Assembly: GCF_017744155.1 (NCBI RefSeq)
Contig: NZ_JAGHQT010000005.1
Coordinates: 186,001-250,000, forward strand
Direction: 5' to 3'
Length of the DNA: 64,000 nucleotides
Source of the DNA: Endozoicomonas sp. G2_1
GTDB lineage: Bacteria; Pseudomonadota; Gammaproteobacteria; Enterobacterales; Alteromonadaceae
The stretch's first letter is position 1, and every line of letters starts with the position of its first letter. The notes under the pieces were generated by a model that did not search any database, was not told the DNA's origin, and saw only the letters and a list, made by a program, of their open reading frames with translations. Made by a program: the position numbers and the translations under genes. Shown here in pieces: positions 8,714-16,180 of this stretch.

Positions 8714-9366
8714 ACTGTGCTCCTTAGCTCGCTATCGAGCATCAATGCTGAGTCCATTGATAAAGGTAAATTTAAGTCAACTGAAATAACACCACTATAA
8801 ATCATGCGCCAAAGTACAGGCATTGCCTCGGCTTGCTTGATTTTGGATGAGAAGGTTGCTGCCAATAACTCTTTTGGTGTTGCATCCCCCAAATCGACGA
8901 ATGAGCGTAATATCGCATCCCTAAAAGCTTCTTCTGAATGAGATACGGTAAGGTTAAATCGAGATAAAAACTCTAAGTTTTTTAACCTTTGGGTTCTAAT
9001 TTCTTTATCTGTAATTATTTTGAATTTATAGCCTTGCTGATTGCAGTACTTTATTGCTGCCTTGAACTTAGGTTTTAATTTGTTGAAGTTTTTTTGTAAC
9101 TCACTACGGTATTTGACTTCGTAAATCACCGTCTTTTTATTGTTGTAAGTAACCATAAAATCAGGTGTATAAGTTCTGTTTCCCTCAAGCCCAATTTTAA
9201 TTGGTTGCTCTAAAAAATGAGTGACATGTGGGTCACTGTCTAGGATTAAGACAAAATCCCTCTCTAATGAAGATTCGGCATCTACCATTTTATTGAGTTT
9301 TTTGCTTGGAACTTTGGCTGTTAAGTTGGCATAGCCCGCTTTAATTTTTCGTTGCGCAATCGACAT
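8707..9366 (-). CDS. tnsA: TnsA/TniC-like endonuclease
   Basis: A 219-residue restriction-enzyme-fold nuclease that would cut the element's 5' ends, allowing cut-and-paste transposition together with TnsB. The active site pattern is visible as E35 (SLERD), D69 (YTPDF) and E83-V-K85. A C-terminal helical wing (about 100-219) follows. The gene starts at the ATG at 9366, about 135 bp from the comM junction, the position tnsA holds at the right end of Tn7. It is the first gene of the transposition operon, and its promoter must lie in 9367-9500, overlapping the element end. Confidence 0.92.
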   Translation of the reverse strand: MSIAQRKIKAGYANLTAKVPSKKLNKMVDAESSLERDFVLILDSDPHVTHFLEQPIKIGLEGNRTYTPDFMVTYNNKKTVIYEVKYRSELQKNFNKLKPKFKAAIKYCNQQGYKFKIITDKEIRTQRLKNLEFLSRFNLTVSHSEEAFRDAILRSFVDLGDATPKELLAATFSSKIKQAEAMPVLWRMIYSGVISVDLNLPLSMDSALMLDSELRSTVC

Positions 9367-9390
9367 TTGTAATACAATCTCAAAAATTCT

Positions 9391-9508
9391 GTCACACAGA
9401 AAAAAAGTATCATTTTCTATGTCTAAGCAGTATCAAATAATTAGTCAGAAAATGTAAATCAACTCTTATTTAGGCTTTATATTCTCAGATAGATTGTCTT
9501 TTGTCAGA
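9391..9508. repeat. transposon right end: candidate TnsB-binding repeats
   Basis: Four CAGA-containing short repeats lie in direct orientation at 9397-9400, 9446-9449, 9486-9489 and 9505-9508; the middle two extend to TCAGA followed by an A/T-rich stretch. In addition CATTTTCTATGTCTAA (9411-9426) and TTAGTCAGAAAATG (9441-9454) form an imperfect inverted repeat with a two-base bulge. Tn7-type ends carry several short transposase-binding repeats, so this is where they are expected. The repeats are weak, and the tnsA promoter must overlap them. Confidence 0.4.
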
Positions 9509-10109
9509 GTTTGAACGCAAAGTACTCGATGTACTGCGAGAGCCGATGGAGTCGGGTGAAGTGACGATTTCCAGAGCGCTCAGTAAACAAACCTTTCCCG
9601 CCAATTTTCAGTTAGTTGCGGCGATGAACCCATCACCAACTGGATTTTACAACGATAACCGCAGTACGCCAGAACAAGTGTTGCGTTACTTAAGCAGGTT
9701 GTCAGGGCCATTTCTCGACCGTATCGATATTCAAATTGAAGTGGCACGTTTGCCAAAAGGGATGTGGGCTAATGACGACAGTCGAGCAGAGACCAGTGCT
9801 GAAGTTCGACAGCGGGTTGAAGCCTGTCACCAACGGCAGATCAAGCGACAAGGGAAAGTGAATGCCGAGCTAAGCAGTACGGAGCTGAAACAATACTGCC
9901 GCTTGTCGGCAAATGACAGTGAATTTTTAGAATTGGCGATTGAAAAACTGAGAATGTCGACCCGAGCTCACCACAAAATTCTCAAGATAGCTCGCACCTT
10001 GGCAGATATTGAAGCGAAAGCCGATATTGAGCACGAACACTTGATTGAAGCGCTGTCTTATCGCGCCATGGATCGAATCTTACGGCATTTGACCGAGCAA
10101 GTAGCCTAG
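9501..10109 (+). pseudogene. comM: comM (yifB) 3' fragment, interrupted by the transposon
   Basis: The 202 residues match the C-terminal part of ComM/YifB, a Mg-chelatase-like AAA+ branch-migration helicase needed for natural transformation. The fragment begins inside the Walker B region (the normal protein has LDELPEF just before RKVLD; here only LSEFERKVLD remains) and continues through AAMNPSPTG, the sensor/arginine-finger segment RYLSRLSGPFLDRID, and the normal C-terminal Mg_chelatase_C domain. The frame is closed upstream by a stop at 9471. There is no proper start codon or ribosome-binding site; the TTG at 9501 is only the first in-frame codon that could be read. The Walker A and N-terminal parts should be beyond the other end of the element. 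Confidence 0.92.
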
Positions 10110-10145
10110 TGCGTTTACCAAGCAGGTAGTTCTAAATTTGCTTAG

Positions 10146-11027
10146 TTATTGACTAATAGACTGCAAAAACGCTTGCACTAAAGGTTGCTCTTTACGGATG
10201 TTAAGACAGCAAATACCGAGCTCAAATGGCGCAATATTGTGTTTTTCTGATAAGTAATAAACGCGGTCTTTCACCGGACTGTTATCAACCACTACTTTCG
10301 GCGCAATGCCGACACCACAGCCTAGCGCCACCATACTGACAATCGCTTCATGACCTGAAACCGTCGCGTAAATATTGGGTTTGCCAAATTGTAATTTTCG
10401 ATACCATTGCTCGAAGCGCGAGCGCGCTGAACCGTGCTCAGGCAAAATAATCGGTACTTGTGACCAGTTAATTGATTCTGCTTGCAGCACTTGTTGGGTA
10501 TGACAAGCCACCGTTGGGGCAATTAATGCCAACGGGATTTGGGCAATAGGGTGAAAGTAATAACTGCCTGATAAATTATCCGGCTTGGCGGCAATCGCCA
10601 GATCGACCGCTTGTTGCTGAACTTGTTGCAACGCGTCTGCGGCATCACCTGTGGTTAGCATAATTTCTACCAAGGGATGTTGCTGGCGAAAACTGTCAAT
10701 TAACTTTGGCAAATGGCTATAAGCTGCGGTGACTGAACAGTAGATATGAAGCTTGCCGGTTAACTCGGCTTGTTGTTGGTTGAGCTTTAATTGCAGCAGT
10801 TGGTATTGCTCAAGATATTGATCGGCAAACGCTTTTAATTCAATACCGGCGCTGGTCAAACTAACACTGCGGTTATCGCGGTGCAGCAGTGTACAACCCA
10901 ACTCTTGCTCGAGACGTTGGATCGCTCGGCTTAACGTGGAGGGACTGACATGGTAAAGCTCGGCAGTTTGACTAAAATGTAAACTAGTCGCGAGCTGTTG
11001 GAACATTTTAAGTGATTTAGTATCCAT
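10146..11027 (-). CDS. ilvY: LysR-type regulator IlvY
   Basis: The 293-residue protein has an N-terminal LysR winged helix-turn-helix (residues 1-60, with HFSQTAELYHVSPSTLSRAI) and a periplasmic-binding-protein-like effector domain (about 90-290). It is divergent from ilvC with 196 bp between them, the arrangement of the E. coli ilvYC pair in which IlvY activates ilvC when acetolactate or acetohydroxybutyrate is bound. The sequence and context agree. Its 3' end faces the comM fragment, with 36 bp between the stops and no obvious hairpin. Confidence 0.92.
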   Translation of the reverse strand: MDTKSLKMFQQLATSLHFSQTAELYHVSPSTLSRAIQRLEQELGCTLLHRDNRSVSLTSAGIELKAFADQYLEQYQLLQLKLNQQQAELTGKLHIYCSVTAAYSHLPKLIDSFRQQHPLVEIMLTTGDAADALQQVQQQAVDLAIAAKPDNLSGSYYFHPIAQIPLALIAPTVACHTQQVLQAESINWSQVPIILPEHGSARSRFEQWYRKLQFGKPNIYATVSGHEAIVSMVALGCGVGIAPKVVVDNSPVKDRVYYLSEKHNIAPFELGICCLNIRKEQPLVQAFLQSISQ

Positions 11028-11061
11028 GTTTTCGCCAGAGTGCTAAGTAATATCTCATGCT

Positions 11062-11103
11062 GCAATACTTGATGTTGCGATTTTTGCAATATAGTAGTGC
11101 AAA
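11062..11103. promoter_or_regulatory. tandem IlvY operator palindromes
   Basis: Two LysR-type dyads stand side by side between ilvY and ilvC: GCAA-N9-TTGC at 11062-11078 and TTTGCA-N9-TGCAAA at 11083-11103. E. coli ilvYC also has two tandem operators with TTGCA/TGCAA half-sites, one for autoregulation and one for ilvC activation. The position and the shared half-site make this a confident inference, although binding has not been shown. Confidence 0.7.
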
Positions 11104-11223
11104 TATATCATTTTAAGCAACGGGTTGCTTGAGGTATGCTCAGTTTCATCGAATAAAAGCAAGTTATGTGATTATCGCTGAGTCGGTAGCACAAGTGTTA
11201 ACAACTAATTTTAGGAAACCATC

Positions 11224-12708
11224 ATGGCTAATTATTTTAATACCTTGAGTTTACGTGAGCAGTTAGCTCAGTTGGGCAAGTGTCGTTTTATGAAGCGCGA
11301 AGAATTTGCTGACGGTTGTAACTTTATCAAGGGTTGGAACATCGTTATCGTTGGCTGTGGTGCTCAGGGCCTCAACCAAGGTCTTAACATGCGTGACTCA
11401 GGTCTAAATATTTCATACGCATTGCGCGAAGCAGCGATTGCTGAAAAGCGTCAGTCATACCAATGGGCGACTGAAAATGGTTTCAACGTTGGCACATACG
11501 AAGAACTAATTCCTGAAGCAGATTTGGTGCTTAACTTAACGCCAGATAAACAGCATACCTCTGCCGTAAGTGCAGTAATGCCATTGATGAAGCACGGTTC
11601 AACACTAGCTTACTCTCACGGTTTCAACATTGTTGAAGAAGGTATGCAAATTCGTTCTGACATCACAGTTGTCATGGTTGCACCTAAGTGTCCAGGTACT
11701 GAGGTACGCGAAGAATACAAACGCGGCTTTGGTGTACCAACCTTAATCGCGGTTCACCCTGAAAACGACCCTCAAGGCAACGGTTTAGCGATTGCTAAAG
11801 CATACGCGTCGGCAACCGGCGGCGACCGCGCTGGTGTACTTGAGTCATCTTTCATTGCCGAAGTGAAATCTGACTTAATGGGTGAGCAAACCATTTTATG
11901 TGGTATGTTGCAAACAGGTGCTATTTTAGGCCACCAACAATTAGTGGCTAACGGCGTTGATGCTGGTTATGCCCGTAAACTAATTCAATACGGCTGGGAA
12001 ACCGTCACTGAAGGTTTGAAGCACGGCGGTATCACTAACATGATGGATCGCCTGTCAAACCCTGCCAAAATCAAAGCTTTTGATATGGCTGAAGAGTTAA
12101 AAGATATCTTGCGTCCACTATTTGAAAAGCACATGGACGACATTATTCAAGGCACTTTCTCTCGTGTAATGATGGAAGATTGGGCTAACGACGACAAAAA
12201 CTTGTTAACTTGGCGTGCGCAAACTGCTGAAACATCGTTTGAGCTAGCACCAGATTCAGACGCAGAAATTACTGAGCAAGAATACTACGACCGCGGTATT
12301 TTCTTAGTTGCCATGGTTAAAGCTGGTGTTGAATTGGCGTTTGAAGCCATGGTTGCATCAGGCATTATTGAAGAATCAGCTTACTACGAGTCGCTACACG
12401 AAACACCATTGATTGCTAACTGTATTGCGCGCAACAAGTTATACGAGATGAACGTAGTTATTTCAGATACCGCTGAATACGGTAACTACTTATTTAGTCA
12501 CGCCGCAGTGCCATTATTATCAGACTTTGTTAGCAAGCTAAGCTTAGAAGATTTAGGTGAAGGTTTAGCGAGCTCGTCAAATGGTGTTGATAACGTTCGT
12601 TTAATCGAAGTTAACGAAGCGATTCGCAGCCACGGTGTAGAAATTGTAGGTAAAGAGTTACGCGGTTACATGACAGATATGAAGAAAATTGTTGAAGCCA
12701 ATTTATAA
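11224..12708 (+). CDS. ilvC: ketol-acid reductoisomerase (class II)
   Basis: IlvC converts 2-acetolactate or 2-aceto-2-hydroxybutyrate into the 2,3-dihydroxy acids of valine, leucine and isoleucine synthesis, using NADPH and Mg2+. The 494 residues match the long class II form of enterobacteria (491 in E. coli), which carries a duplicated C-terminal knotted domain. The Rossmann motif VGCGAQG is at about residues 42-48, and the N-terminal extension beginning [14 protein letters not shown] is typical of the class. The start ATG has AGGA seven bases upstream. Expression should be driven by IlvY. The mRNA is followed by a palindrome and a rho-independent terminator. Confidence 0.98.
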   Translation: MANYFNTLSLREQLAQLGKCRFMKREEFADGCNFIKGWNIVIVGCGAQGLNQGLNMRDSGLNISYALREAAIAEKRQSYQWATENGFNVGTYEELIPEADLVLNLTPDKQHTSAVSAVMPLMKHGSTLAYSHGFNIVEEGMQIRSDITVVMVAPKCPGTEVREEYKRGFGVPTLIAVHPENDPQGNGLAIAKAYASATGGDRAGVLESSFIAEVKSDLMGEQTILCGMLQTGAILGHQQLVANGVDAGYARKLIQYGWETVTEGLKHGGITNMMDRLSNPAKIKAFDMAEELKDILRPLFEKHMDDIIQGTFSRVMMEDWANDDKNLLTWRAQTAETSFELAPDSDAEITEQEYYDRGIFLVAMVKAGVELAFEAMVASGIIEESAYYESLHETPLIANCIARNKLYEMNVVISDTAEYGNYLFSHAAVPLLSDFVSKLSLEDLGEGLASSSNGVDNVRLIEVNEAIRSHGVEIVGKELRGYMTDMKKIVEANL

Positions 12709-12718
12709 TATTTGTCAA

Positions 12719-12754
12719 AAACCTCTATTTGCATAATTATGCAAATAGAGGTTT
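12719..12754. repeat. 36-bp perfect palindrome after ilvC
   Basis: AAACCTCTATTTGCATAA is followed directly by its exact reverse complement, giving an 18-bp perfect stem with no built-in loop. It starts 10 bp after the ilvC stop. In the ilvC direction no T-run follows. In the opposite direction the stem is followed by T residues, so it could stop antisense transcription. It may equally bind a protein or protect the mRNA 3' end. Confidence 0.75.
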
Positions 12755-12771
12755 GAAATTAAATGATATTT

Positions 12772-12808
12772 AAAACGCCGAATCAGTCGATTCGGCGTTT
12801 TTATTTTC
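12772..12808 (+). terminator. rho-independent terminator of ilvC
   Basis: The stem AAAACGCCGAATC (12772-12784), loop AGTC, and stem GATTCGGCGTTTT (12789-12801) is GC-rich at its core and is followed by TTATTTT. It is the expected transcript end for ilvC, 63 bp after the stop. Because the 5' stem begins with AAAA it may work in both directions. Confidence 0.9.
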
Positions 12809-12981
12809 TCCTTTTTTGACCTTAATCACGAGAGCCAAACAAAGTCTAGTGAGCACTTTTGATAGCAACATTTTTGATAAGCACTTGGTATAAACCTGTG
12901 ACCTGAGTATAAATGGGAGCACAATCGCGAACAGTTGCTTACATTTTTACTGAGTACAAAAAACTATCATCCGGTCTACTA

Positions 12982-13247
12982 TATACCCAAACTACCTCAA
13001 GATGCATGATTCAGCGCTATCACAGGGACTTAACATCAAGGCGCAGCTAGCAGGAATGGTTACTCCCTTTCAATTAGCTGCAACGCAGAGAGTAAGTTCC
13101 TGTGAAGCGCCCGAAGGGTTGGTTTAAAAGACAATTTGTGCGGCGTTATTGATTTTAACAAGGGAACAACCATTCTTTGCAATCAATGCCTTGCCCAAAT
13201 CGCTTTTAACTCCAACTGAACAAGCATCTTGAGGTGGACTGGGTATA
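12982..13247. repeat. MITE-like element with terminal inverted repeats
   Basis: The element starts with TATACCCAAACTACCTCAAG and ends with the imperfect complement of that sequence; the two 24-bp ends (12982-13005 and 13224-13247) differ at three positions. It is 266 bp long and has no coding capacity. The outer bases are TATACCC/GGGTATA. Short non-coding elements with the same TATACCC...CTCAAGATGC ends are common in Shewanella, Colwellia and related genomes. No clear target duplication was found beyond the TA in the repeats. The rest of the gap between ilvC and the peptidase gene (12809-12981 and 13248-13280) shows no other feature apart from GGGGAG before the ATG at 13281. Confidence 0.75.
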
Positions 13248-13280
13248 AGCTAGACAATACGGTGTTTAGGGGAGCAGGCT

Positions 13281-14150
13281 ATGTTAACAATGGTTGTGCC
13301 TCGGCTGAGGCTAGTGGTTATTTTTCTCGTTAGCTTATTAGTTAATACGCTAGTTGTTCGGCCATTACCGGCGGTTGAGTTGATGTTCGATTATCAAAGC
13401 CACTTTAGTGATGAGCAGAAAAAGCAGCTCAAAACTTGGCTGGAACAAGGAAAGCAAGCTGTTGAAAATAGTATTGCACCAATTCCACAACAACAATTGA
13501 AAGTGACTTTGGTTCAGCAGAAGACCCGCACTGAAGTTGTGCCTTGGGGACAAATCGTGCGAGGCAATCCCGACAGCGTAAAGCTGCACGTTAGTGATCG
13601 TGCCTCTCTTTATGCTTTGACCAACGACTGGACGCTATATCACGAATTATCTCACCTGTACCTGCCGTATTTAGACTATCCATCGTTTTGGCTCAATGAA
13701 GGATTTGCCACTTATATGCAATACATTGTTATGTACCAAGCGGGTTTGTTATCGCGAAAACGTTTTATTGCTCGAGTGAAGGCAGGCTTTGAGCGAGGTC
13801 GGCGCAAAACACTCACTAAACCCGGTAAGCTTAATCGGGTTTCTGCTGACATGTGGCGATTGCGCGCTCATAAGCGGGTTTACTGGACTGGCGCGGCTTA
13901 TTTTTTGGAGGCTGACTTAGCACTTCAGCAACGGGGTAGCAGGTTAGCAAATGTTATTGCGGCATACAGTGATTGCTGTCGTCGCGATAATAGCCGCGGT
14001 ATTTATCTTGCCAGGCAGCTTGATCGGTTAAGCGAGAGCAAAATTTTTAGTCAATTGTTTAATCAGTATCGCGAGCGGATTGATTTTCCTACAGTGACTA
14101 ACGACCAGCTTGAAAAAATTGCTGATTACTATCAAGCCCATAATGGTTAG
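13281..14150 (+). CDS. secreted HExxH peptidase MA-like protein
   Basis: The 289-residue protein has a hydrophobic N-terminus (about 9-28) that should act as signal peptide or anchor. The gluzincin zinc site is HELSH (121-125) with the third ligand in NEGFATY (Glu140), the signature of peptidase MA-like (M1/M61-type) metalloproteins. The region 143-285 is helical. It is probably a periplasmic or secreted metallopeptidase; the substrate is unknown. The start ATG is preceded by GGGGAG. The gene lies 68 bp upstream of the lipase gene on the same strand, but the lipase and foldase look like a separate unit. Confidence 0.8.
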   Translation: MLTMVVPRLRLVVIFLVSLLVNTLVVRPLPAVELMFDYQSHFSDEQKKQLKTWLEQGKQAVENSIAPIPQQQLKVTLVQQKTRTEVVPWGQIVRGNPDSVKLHVSDRASLYALTNDWTLYHELSHLYLPYLDYPSFWLNEGFATYMQYIVMYQAGLLSRKRFIARVKAGFERGRRKTLTKPGKLNRVSADMWRLRAHKRVYWTGAAYFLEADLALQQRGSRLANVIAAYSDCCRRDNSRGIYLARQLDRLSESKIFSQLFNQYRERIDFPTVTNDQLEKIADYYQAHNG

Positions 14151-14218
14151 CCCGTTGACTTGCTAAGTAATAGCCCTACCATAGATGCTATTAAAGCAAG
14201 TAACTCAGGTGTAGTTGA

Positions 14219-15160
14219 ATGTTGCGAATTTACCATTATTGGCTTTTTGCCGCTCTTATCTCGGGTTTGTTAGTCACCAAGTCGGTGCTCGCTCAAACAG
14301 AATCTGGATATGCCCAAACCAAATACCCTATCGTGTTAGTACACGGCTTTTTTGGTTTTGATGATGTGCTCGGCATTGATTACTTCTATCACATTCCCGA
14401 ACAACTCAATCAAAACGGCGGGCAAGTTTACGTTGCTGCGGTTTCGGCTGCCAATGGCTCAGAGCTTCGAGGAGAGCAGTTGCTGAAACAAGTTGAGTAC
14501 GTTTTAGCGTTGTCTGGCGCCAGTAAAGTGAATTTGTTCGGTCACAGCCAGGGGGCACAAACTAGTCGATATGTCGCATCGGTTAAACCTGACATTGTCG
14601 CTTCAGTCACTAGTATTGGCGGGGTTAATTGGGGTAGTAAAGTAGCTGATTTGATTCAGCAACGAATTGATAACGATCCTAAACGTCAAGCTCGTGCTGA
14701 AAAAGTAGCCAATGCACTGGCGACAGTCGTTGAATTATTCTCTGGTCATAAAGAATTACCGCAGGATTTTTTAGCGAGCTTATCTGTGTTGACAACAGCG
14801 GGTACTCAAGCGTTTAACCAAAAGTACCCTGAAGGAGTGCCGGAGGAATATTGCGGTGAGGGGGAAATGTTGGCAGACAATGGTGTTTATTATTTTTCTT
14901 GGAGCGGTGCTGATCCATTTACTAATATTTTCGACCCTTTTGATGGTGCGTTATTAGCGACAAGTTTAGCGTTTGATGAAGCTAATGACGGTTTGGTCTC
15001 TGCGTGTAGCAGTCATTTGGGTAAAGTACTGAAAGATAATTACCAGATGAATCACCTTGACCAGCTTAATCACAGCTTTGGTATTCATCACTTTTTGGAA
15101 ACTGATCCTGTTGCTATTTATCTACAACATGCAAATCGACTGAAAAACATGGGGTTATAA
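14219..15160 (+). CDS. secreted triacylglycerol lipase (family I), copy 1
   Basis: The protein hydrolyses triglycerides outside the cell after Sec export and folding by a dedicated chaperone. A signal peptide occupies residues 1-25 (cleavage near VLAQ). The oxyanion segment LVHGFFGFDD is at 40-49. The catalytic Ser110 lies in GHSQG, the Asp in NDGLV and the His in the C-terminal LNHSFG. Two Cys residues (in EEYCGEG and SACSSHL) fit the conserved disulfide of Pseudomonas-type lipases. The start is ATG at 14219. It is directly followed by its foldase with no gap, the operon order of family I.1/I.2 lipases. Confidence 0.93.
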   Translation: MLRIYHYWLFAALISGLLVTKSVLAQTESGYAQTKYPIVLVHGFFGFDDVLGIDYFYHIPEQLNQNGGQVYVAAVSAANGSELRGEQLLKQVEYVLALSGASKVNLFGHSQGAQTSRYVASVKPDIVASVTSIGGVNWGSKVADLIQQRIDNDPKRQARAEKVANALATVVELFSGHKELPQDFLASLSVLTTAGTQAFNQKYPEGVPEEYCGEGEMLADNGVYYFSWSGADPFTNIFDPFDGALLATSLAFDEANDGLVSACSSHLGKVLKDNYQMNHLDQLNHSFGIHHFLETDPVAIYLQHANRLKNMGL

Positions 15161-16018
15161 ATGGTTTGGCGTTTGGTTGTGCCGATATTAGCGGCAATAG
15201 TTCTATGGCAAGGCTTTGCTTGGTTAAACTGCCCAACGAGGGCAAATAATGTTGAAGGGGCATCGGCATTGAAAGTCTCAGTGCCAACGCTTTCATCAGA
15301 CCAACCTTGGTTGCAAGCACGACTCAAAGTTTTGTTTGACTATTATATTTTAACCTATCAAGGGGACGAAGTGGCAATGCAGGCTGCTTTTAAAAAAAAT
15401 TGTGCCGAGCTAACGCAGTGCCAGAACATCAATGAATTGTTTCAACGCTACTTAACGTATAAAAAGTCTTTGGTGAGCGCAGCAAATTCAAAAGACGATA
15501 GTCAACTAGCAAACACATTAGTCCAACTCAATAAGTTGCGATCATCACATTTTAGCGAACAGGAATTACTTGTGCTGTTTCCTGAGCAGGGAGAATGGCA
15601 GCAAGCTGCACTTGAGCGGCAAAAAATAAGACAAGACCAAGCGCTAACCAGCGAACAAAAACAGCAACGATTGGTGAATCACCTTCAAGAATCAACCAAT
15701 CTTGAAACCGCTAAATCGAGTTTGACACTTGCACAAGTTATTAAGCTGTCGGAGCAAGGGCAGTTAACTGATGATAACTATCAGATTTTGGCAACTCAGT
15801 TTGGCCAACAAGTAGCCCGTCGCTTAATTGCTACAACTCAGCAGCAATCGCTGTGGTTACAGAAAGTTGAACAGTATCAGCAACAAGTGGAGCAATTACA
15901 GCAGCAGTATCACTTAGATAGTGAGCAGTATTTATCTCGGGTTAATAAACTAGAGGTAGACATGTTTTCACCAAATGAACGTAAGCGATTAGCTGTGATC
16001 TCAACGTTACCTAACTAA
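15161..16018 (+). CDS. lifO: lipase-specific foldase (LifO/LimA type), copy 1
   Basis: This 285-residue protein is a steric chaperone that folds the lipase in the periplasm before type II secretion. One N-terminal membrane segment (about 3-20) would anchor it in the inner membrane. The foldase signature Rx1x2FDY appears as LKVLFDYYILTYQGDE, with Leu in place of the usual Arg. The rest is helical and rich in Gln, as expected of the helical foldase clamp. The ATG directly abuts the lipase stop, so the two are cotranslated. Confidence 0.88.
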   Translation: MVWRLVVPILAAIVLWQGFAWLNCPTRANNVEGASALKVSVPTLSSDQPWLQARLKVLFDYYILTYQGDEVAMQAAFKKNCAELTQCQNINELFQRYLTYKKSLVSAANSKDDSQLANTLVQLNKLRSSHFSEQELLVLFPEQGEWQQAALERQKIRQDQALTSEQKQQRLVNHLQESTNLETAKSSLTLAQVIKLSEQGQLTDDNYQILATQFGQQVARRLIATTQQQSLWLQKVEQYQQQVEQLQQQYHLDSEQYLSRVNKLEVDMFSPNERKRLAVISTLPN

Positions 16019-16040
16019 CTTTTTTGAACGTTATTTGTTC

Positions 16041-16070
16041 AATTTGTTGTGGTTATAAATTCAACAAATT
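16041..16070. repeat. inverted repeat between the two lipase-foldase pairs
   Basis: AATTTGTTG (16041-16049) and CAACAAATT (16062-16070) form a 9-bp stem with a 12-base loop, 22 bp after the first foldase stop. There is no following T-run, and the stem is AT-rich, so it is a weak terminator at best; an operator for the second lipase is another possibility. Confidence 0.3.
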
Positions 16071-16180
16071 TGACCTCTGACCAGTAATGTGTATTCTCAA
16101 GGTTGTACTAAATAAATTTGAACGTTAGTACAAACAAAAAGCTCCCCAAAGAGGGAAATAATAAAACGAGGAATATACAA

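Larger units (their letters stand above)
1..9506 (-). mobile_element. Tn7-superfamily (Tn6022/AbaR-like) transposon, right part
   Basis: Five minus-strand genes in the order TnsA-like, TnsB-like, TnsC-like, TniQ, TnsE/TniE-like run inward from a junction near 9500, followed by cargo (HTH, cytosine methyltransferase, GHKL ATPase). The DNA just outside encodes the C-terminal part of ComM/YifB with no start, so the element interrupts comM. This is the gene order and target known for Tn6022 and AbaR islands of Acinetobacter. The right boundary lies somewhere between the in-frame stop at 9471-9473 and 9507; a canonical ACA end could not be found, so the exact end is uncertain. The left end and 5' comM half are outside the window. 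Confidence 0.85.

Noticed and set aside
1-9500. CRISPR array or Cas genes of an RNA-guided Tn7-like element
   Set aside because: No direct-repeat array and no Cas-like protein is present in the visible part of the element.
9501-9503. TTG as a real start codon of a short ComM-like gene
   Set aside because: No ribosome-binding site, and the product would begin in the middle of Walker B; it is a truncated gene.
12809-12981. Small RNA or tRNA gene in the ilvC-downstream gap
   Set aside because: No cloverleaf or strong stem-loop with T-run was recognised.
16118-16180. Longer start (TTG) for the second lipase
   Set aside because: The extra 21 residues are charged and precede a complete signal peptide that has its own ribosome-binding site.
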